A stretch of DNA of 23,134 nucleotides, taken from IMG/VR virus record IMGVR_UViG_3300006868_000119, positions 1 to 23,134 of that record; one strand, written 5' to 3'. A model generated the notes under the pieces. That model had not been told where the DNA came from, did not search any database, and saw only the letters and a list, made by a program, of their open reading frames with translations. Origin of the DNA: a virus. Numbering within the stretch: the first letter of the stretch is position 1; each line of letters begins with the position of its first letter. Shown piece after piece: positions 18,981 through 23,134 of the stretch. A program made the position numbers and the translations under genes.

Positions 18981-21584
18981 ATGAGTAAATACTTAAATTT
19001 ATTTGACGATTCCGCCGCCACGAGCAAGTATTCTAATTTATTTCCAAAAGAAGAAGACGCAGATTACTCTCCGGCAAGAGCCGCGACGATAGATTTTTTT
19101 GAGGCAGCTATTGGTGCTGGCGACGAGCTGGACGCAACAGTGCAGTTGCTTACTGGCGAAGCTTCAAATTGGAGTGAAGCTATCAATCGTTCTCGCGCAG
19201 AACTGAGAGCTTACGAAGAAGAAAACCCTAGCGCGTCGATGATTACCAGCGCAGCAGGGTTTGCTGCTGGCTTGTTTGTCCCTGGTGCGGGTATGGCGAA
19301 GATTGCTCAAGCGGGAACCAAGCTAGACAGGGCGTTAAAGGTCGGGACTTTGGGCGCAGCAGAAGGCGCTGTTTACGGCTTTTTGAGCGGAGAGGGCGAC
19401 GAAAGATTAGCTAGTGCAGGCGTTGGTGCTGCATTAGGCGGAGCATTAGGTGGCGCTGCTGGAGCCTTTCTGACTAAAAACGCAGAAGAAGTAAAAAAGG
19501 CAGCAGCAAAGCTAAATGCTCAAAGAGATCCTAAAGGCCGAAAGTTCTTAGAGTCAGGGAAAGGCAGTCACATTGGCGGGGAAGATGGATTCGTTAATGT
19601 GGGCAAGGCAAAAGAGTCTAGCAGGCCAGGGGTTACATACGACACAAGCACCTCGGCTCGAGGCGCAAAAGATATACAGGATGACGCTTCTGTTATTCAG
19701 TCTCCATCAGGACAAAGCAAGACGGTTGACAACATATTCCTGAGCACTAGGAATTGGTTTGTTAAAAACGTAGGAGAGAGAGCTGCAAGGCTTGCTGAAG
19801 ACTCTGAGCTGATGATACGAAGCGATCAAAGAGCTATTGATGAAATTTTTGACACGACCTTCCTGAATGCTGCAAAAGTTTTTGACGAGAACCGCTTGTT
19901 CAAGTCAGCAGCTTTGAGGATGAACAAGTCTATCAAAAAAGATCGGCGCATATCGTGGGAGGATTTTGGCAAAATAGCCAAGACCCCAGAAGAAAAAGCA
20001 ATGGTTCGCAACCTTGAAGAGCAGGTTAAAACGCTTCAAGCGATGGATTTTGTTAAGCAACCAGATGTCGACTATTTCCCTACAAAAGCTTTGGTGGAGG
20101 CGGGTCAGTCGAAGCTTGGGGTGCTGCCTCCAGAGGCTTATGACAATCCTATTAAAGCACTGAAAGAATATGCTGAAGATGTCTCTGCTGCCAGAGCGCT
20201 TGCTGCTCGGTTTAACATTGACGTTTCAAGACTAAAAGCTCCAGACGAAAAGACGGGAGAAAGCCGTTTAAATGTTGTTATTAAAGCTATTGAGAAGGAT
20301 GCTAAAAAGCAGGGGGCTACATCAGAGGTGGCGGCTAACCTAGCTAACGGCTTACGCTCACAGCTGATTGCTTCTAAGCAAGGCGGGAATACTGTTGGTG
20401 CTGTAGCTCGGCGCGTAACGTCTGCTGCCCTCTTGGCTAACCCAATGAACGCTATCCTAAACGTGATCGAAGGAGTCACCGCACCTGTTTACCAGAATGG
20501 TGTCAGCGCATGGGCTAAGACTCTGCCTAAAGCTATCCTTGCTACGCTCAATGAAAGCTTTGGCGTAAAGAATAAAAACTGGCTTTCAAATAAGGAGCTG
20601 GGCTTAGACAAAGACTTTATGGGAGAGGTTGCTAACACTGGCAAGAAAGCCATGAACGATGCGGCTGACTCTGTAAGCTTTTTGAAAGTCGGGGAGGACG
20701 TTGTTCGGGGAATAGATTTTGCCAACAAGGTTCTCTACAAGGTTTCAGGGGTTCAGACTGTAAACAGGATGGGCCAAGAGATCCTTAGCAACTCTGCCAT
20801 ACAGCGCGGGATTGACCTGGCAAAAGACGGTTCGGAGAAGTCTTTAGAAAAGCTCAGGAAGCACGACGGGATGAGGGGACTTACCGAAAGGGAGTTCCAG
20901 TCCACTGTAAAAGCTTTGCAAGCTAAAGACTTATCTAACCCGTGGGTTGTTAATTTCGCAGGCGCTTCGATGAATAAATGGCAACCCGTAAGCGCAAGCG
21001 CAATGCCCAAAGCTTTTCACGACAATCCAAATGGGCGCATGGCCTACAGCATGCTGTCGTACATGAACAAGCAGATGAACAGCCTGATAAACGATGTCGG
21101 GCAAAACATTATGAGGGCGAAAGACAAGGGCTTAAATACTAAAGAAGGGGCTGAGGCCGCAAAAGCTGCAATGTTTAACTCTGCAAAATACGCCGCGCTG
21201 TTTGGCGTTACTGCTGGTGTTTGGGATGACTTTAGAAAGACATTAGACCTGTCCAGAGACAGAGATCTTGAAGAGCTTATGACGCCAGAAGGGATAGCAA
21301 GCGCCACAATGAATCAGATTGCATCTAACATGAGCAGCGGAGTTCTGAACATTAGAGCAGAAGAGTATGGGGGCAGGCCTGTTGAGCTTATTCCTGCTCC
21401 CTTAGCTGCTGGTTTCGGCTTGGCAAGCGGCGTCTACGAAGCTGGCGAGGGGATGCTTACAGGAGAGCCTGATGCTGAACCGCTTTTGAGGGCCACTCAA
21501 ACTTATGTCCCAGGCTTCTCAAACATTGACAGAGTTCTTCGCATGACAACCGGAGAGCGGTTGTTTGAAGACCTTATTGACTAA
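18981..21584 (+). CDS. large internal virion / DNA ejection protein with glycine zippers
   Basis: An 867-aa protein, last of the late module. The N-terminus carries two copies of SKYxNLF (2-8 and 15-21). Hydrophobic segments follow at about 87-105 and 122-136, then a glycine zipper GVGAALGGALGGAAGAF at about 147-163, able to insert into membranes. The remaining 700 residues are mainly helical, with charged coils and a further Ala/hydrophobic stretch near 475-500. T7 gp16 and similar proteins use such segments to build a trans-envelope channel. No lytic transglycosylase motif was recognised. The stop overlaps the stop of the first minus-strand gene. Confidence 0.7.
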   Translation: MSKYLNLFDDSAATSKYSNLFPKEEDADYSPARAATIDFFEAAIGAGDELDATVQLLTGEASNWSEAINRSRAELRAYEEENPSASMITSAAGFAAGLFVPGAGMAKIAQAGTKLDRALKVGTLGAAEGAVYGFLSGEGDERLASAGVGAALGGALGGAAGAFLTKNAEEVKKAAAKLNAQRDPKGRKFLESGKGSHIGGEDGFVNVGKAKESSRPGVTYDTSTSARGAKDIQDDASVIQSPSGQSKTVDNIFLSTRNWFVKNVGERAARLAEDSELMIRSDQRAIDEIFDTTFLNAAKVFDENRLFKSAALRMNKSIKKDRRISWEDFGKIAKTPEEKAMVRNLEEQVKTLQAMDFVKQPDVDYFPTKALVEAGQSKLGVLPPEAYDNPIKALKEYAEDVSAARALAARFNIDVSRLKAPDEKTGESRLNVVIKAIEKDAKKQGATSEVAANLANGLRSQLIASKQGGNTVGAVARRVTSAALLANPMNAILNVIEGVTAPVYQNGVSAWAKTLPKAILATLNESFGVKNKNWLSNKELGLDKDFMGEVANTGKKAMNDAADSVSFLKVGEDVVRGIDFANKVLYKVSGVQTVNRMGQEILSNSAIQRGIDLAKDGSEKSLEKLRKHDGMRGLTEREFQSTVKALQAKDLSNPWVVNFAGASMNKWQPVSASAMPKAFHDNPNGRMAYSMLSYMNKQMNSLINDVGQNIMRAKDKGLNTKEGAEAAKAAMFNSAKYAALFGVTAGVWDDFRKTLDLSRDRDLEELMTPEGIASATMNQIASNMSSGVLNIRAEEYGGRPVELIPAPLAAGFGLASGVYEAGEGMLTGEPDAEPLLRATQTYVPGFSNIDRVLRMTTGERLFEDLID

Positions 21585-21790
21585 CCCTCACAGTAAGGGT
21601 CAGCAGCCTCTAGCAGCTCGTCTACGTCTGGCAGAGCCTCCCTTTCCTCTGCGTCTATCAGGACACAGATAGTGTTGGTAAAGAACTCTAGCGCCTCTCC
21701 CCAGCCCTTACGGTGCTCTGGGTCTAGTCTGAGAGTATTCAGGTGTTCTCGTTTAAGATCCACCCTTCTCAGCAGTTTGTCTGCGTCCAT
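21581..21790 (-). CDS. 69-aa acidic helical protein, unknown function
   Basis: Read from the second of two adjacent ATGs (21790), which has the better spacing from AGGAGG. The product is helical and acidic: MDADKLLRRVDLKREHLNTL at the start and a PDVDELLEAADPYCEG end. No family recognised. Its stop TAG overlaps the TAA of the 867-aa gene on the other strand by 4 bases, so the two transcription units meet here. Confidence 0.65.
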   Translation of the reverse strand: MDADKLLRRVDLKREHLNTLRLDPEHRKGWGEALEFFTNTICVLIDAEEREALPDVDELLEAADPYCEG

Positions 21791-21799
21791 CATCGCCTC

Positions 21800-21934
21800 C
21801 TATTGGGAGCAGTAATCCAGGATTACTTTGCAAGCATGACGTACTTCTTCTGACTCTGCGATCTCGCTATGCAATTTGCAAAAATGTACCACAACTTTCT
21901 CTTGAAAGTCTTGTCTAAGAATCTCATCTATCAC
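21800..21934 (-). CDS. 44-aa protein, unknown function
   Basis: A GTG start at 21934 overlaps the end of the Cys-rich gene by 11 bases, with GAGGTGG about 9 bases upstream. The product is a short helical peptide (MIDEILRQDFQEKVVVHFCK to VILDYCSQ). A longer frame reaching 21991 is only the shadow of the neighbouring gene. The stop lies within the ribosome binding site of the next gene. Confidence 0.5.
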   Translation of the reverse strand: MIDEILRQDFQEKVVVHFCKLHSEIAESEEVRHACKVILDYCSQ

Positions 21935-22451
21935 TTTGATTTTCCACCTCTTTTGTCGCGCACCAGTACCCAACCTGGGCGTATCCGGCAATGTCTACCC
22001 ACGTATCTTCGTGATCTGAGGAGTGCATCAATCTCGCGACCTTGAGCAACATCATCATTACAGCTGCGTCAGAGGGCGTTATAACATCGCTGGGAGACCC
22101 GCTTAGGTAAGCATTCCACAGGTCTGCAATCCTCTGATGGTTCGTATGGGGATCACCATAGACGTCTTGTCTGTCGCCATTGACTAACTCATCAGCCAGT
22201 TGATTGATTGATTCGGATTTTTTCAGCTTCTCCATGCGCTTCATTCCCAGATCAATCGCACACTCACCTCGCCCTGGGACGTACTCACAGTACAGCGGTG
22301 TGTCGCAGTCCTTGCATAGCTCAAACTTCTTTCCCTCAGACTTGGCGTTTTCCCATGACTTAATGTTGCAAAACCCCTCTGTCGAGCAGAATAGTGGCGA
22401 CTTACACCCTTCGCAGGTTGGCTCTCCATTCTTTAATATGTAATCACTCAT
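21924..22451 (-). CDS. DUF6378-like protein with N-terminal twin four-Cys module
   Basis: A 175-aa protein. Residues 13-28 and 46-64 form two similar Cys modules: C-x2-C-x5-C-x5-C and C-x2-C-x5-C-x8-C, both with a (S/T)PL(F/Y)C core, likely zinc sites. A charged helix follows. The second half (about 85-165) has the DUF6378 pattern: DVYGDPHTNHQRIADLWNAY, then ITPSDAAVMMMLLKVARL and DTWVDIAGYAQ. DUF6378 is common in phage and prophage early regions; its function is unknown. The start is ATG 22451, sharing the 8-base ATGAGTGA overlap with the preceding gene. Confidence 0.78.
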   Translation of the reverse strand: MSDYILKNGEPTCEGCKSPLFCSTEGFCNIKSWENAKSEGKKFELCKDCDTPLYCEYVPGRGECAIDLGMKRMEKLKKSESINQLADELVNGDRQDVYGDPHTNHQRIADLWNAYLSGSPSDVITPSDAAVMMMLLKVARLMHSSDHEDTWVDIAGYAQVGYWCATKEVENQSDR

Positions 22452-22719
22452 CATCTTTCTCCGCTTTGGCGAGGGCTTCACCCGTATCCCTGCTTAACCA
22501 TTCGTGGTGGTATATGTCGCCTCTGTACTCCAGCCAAGATTTCAGTAACTCAACCAGCTCATCACGCTGACGCTCAAGGTCAGCGTACTTGTCTGCTCTG
22601 ATGTAGGCGGTGGCCCCATCGAACGCAAAATTGCTCCAACCCCCACCCCTGCCATGTACTGTCTGGTCTGGGAATCTTTGCCCTTCCTGTAAGAAGGCTG
22701 TATCTGGCATATCACTCAT
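22444..22719 (-). CDS. 91-aa early protein with coiled coil, unknown function
   Basis: Start ATG 22719 (MSDMPDTAFLQEGQRF); the longer frame to 22773 lies within the next gene. A Gly/aromatic-rich middle (GRGGGWSNFAFDGATAYIRA) precedes a helix (DLERQRDELVELLKSW) and a charged tail. The segment YIRADKYADLERQRDEL resembles the short coiled-coil proteins of phage early regions sometimes called Ead/Ea22-like. No function known. Overlaps both neighbours by 8 bases. Confidence 0.62.
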   Translation of the reverse strand: MSDMPDTAFLQEGQRFPDQTVHGRGGGWSNFAFDGATAYIRADKYADLERQRDELVELLKSWLEYRGDIYHHEWLSRDTGEALAKAEKDDE

Positions 22720-22900
22720 CCGCATCACCCTTGGTTGTGGGCTGGATGTAGATATAAACGATGGTGACATCAAAGACTCGGTGTACTACTTTATACTCCT
22801 TGCCGTCATGCAAAATCACATGGTCACCTTTTGCAGGTATGTGGCTCTGACTCCTTCTCATGCCATACACTGACCTATCTAGTACAAAGTAAACGTCCAT
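22712..22900 (-). CDS. 62-aa beta-barrel-like early protein
   Basis: Start ATG 22900 sharing a base with the stop of the preceding gene (TGATG), behind GGGGGTGAG. The middle HIPAKGDHVILHDGKEYKVV followed by a Val/Ile-Tyr-rich strand looks like a small SH3-like barrel, common in early phage genes. Ends in a GDADE acidic tail whose codons overlap the next start. Function unknown. Confidence 0.6.
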   Translation of the reverse strand: MDVYFVLDRSVYGMRRSQSHIPAKGDHVILHDGKEYKVVHRVFDVTIVYIYIQPTTKGDADE

Positions 22901-23001
22901 CACTCACCCCCTTGGGTATCTGGCCGGAGTCTGGATAGGGTTTCCCTATACTCTCTCGCAGCCACCGCGTGAAGCCATATCCTTTCTGGCATATCACTCA
23001 T
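22900..23001 (-). CDS. 33-aa early protein, unknown function
   Basis: Start ATG 23001 gives MSDMPERIWLHAVAAREYRE, then an Arg-rich helix and a GGE end. It begins with the same 17 bases (ATGAGTGATATGCCAGA) as the gene starting at 22719 and overlaps its upstream neighbour by the same 8 bases, which supports translation. Too short for a family call. Confidence 0.5.
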   Translation of the reverse strand: MSDMPERIWLHAVAAREYRETLSRLRPDTQGGE

Positions 23002-23134
23002 CTGTCTGCTCTCCTCGTATTCTATCTACATAGGCACCCAGACCATTGACTCTTAAAACGTCTAGAGCATTAAGAAGTTTCTCTTGTAGCACATCCCGTT
23101 CTGCCTTGAGGGATTCATACTCATCAGTCTCAAC
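22994..23134 (-). CDS. partial coiled-coil early protein (5' end outside window)
   Basis: An open frame enters from the window edge and ends at 22994. The visible 46 residues (VETDEYESLKAERDVLQEKL, then LNALDVLRVNGLGAYVDRI, ending TDE) are helical and coiled-coil-like, of the kind common in phage early regions. No function can be given from this fragment. Confidence 0.6.
   Translation of the reverse strand, partial: VETDEYESLKAERDVLQEKLLNALDVLRVNGLGAYVDRIRGEQTDE

Noticed and set aside
21584-21600. Hairpin ACCCT-CACAGTA-AGGGT at the convergent stop codons, as a bidirectional terminator
   Set aside because: Only a 5-bp stem with a 7-base loop and no T run on either side; too weak to call.
1-23134. 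CRISPR array, tRNA genes, insertion sequences, integrase or att site
   Set aside because: No regularly spaced repeats, cloverleaf, transposase, recombinase or att-like repeat was seen by eye; a tRNA or covariance-model scan was not possible.

Overview
The window is a piece of a tailed double-stranded DNA phage genome, most likely a marine podovirus. The evidence is the gene content and order: terminase large subunit, a long portal protein, scaffold, a 326-aa coat protein, a tail tubular A/B pair (the T7 gp11/gp12 type of short-tail parts) and large ejection-type proteins. There is no tape measure, tail sheath or major tail tube gene. The marine assignment is an inference from the style of the small proteins. 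No integrase, repressor, tRNA or replication gene is present, so lifestyle cannot be decided.

Plus strand, about 0.14-21.6 kb, is one long late module with almost no gaps; many neighbours overlap by 1-4 bases (TAATG or ATGA junctions). In order: a putative small terminase with AT-hook-like motifs; an M15 peptidase endolysin; a small beta-rich protein; a 37-aa poly-Glu ORF; TerL; a short HNH core; portal; a probably frameshifted small gene; a cassette of very basic small proteins; an 81-aa protein and a zinc ribbon protein; scaffold; coat protein followed by a clear intrinsic terminator; a fibre-like protein, a small beta protein and a glycine-rich adhesin-like protein; a 122-aa protein; a lipoprotein; a DUF1353-like protein; a holin-like protein; a 955-aa protein with two tandem Hint (hedgehog/intein) domains; tail tubular proteins A and B; a 77-aa protein; and three probable internal or ejection proteins (278, 541 and 867 aa).

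Minus strand, 21.58-23.13 kb, holds seven small overlapping genes running toward the late module and meeting it tail to tail with overlapping stop codons. They look like early or accessory genes: a Cys-rich DUF6378-type protein, short coiled-coil proteins and a small beta protein. Three junctions share the same 8-base start/stop overlap. The last gene is cut by the window edge.

The best candidates for something undescribed are the tandem Hint domains in the 955-aa virion-region protein (complete intein-like ends but Lys instead of a splicing nucleophile after the terminal Asn), the twin four-Cys module fused to a DUF6378 domain, and two small genes whose recognisable halves lie in different frames.
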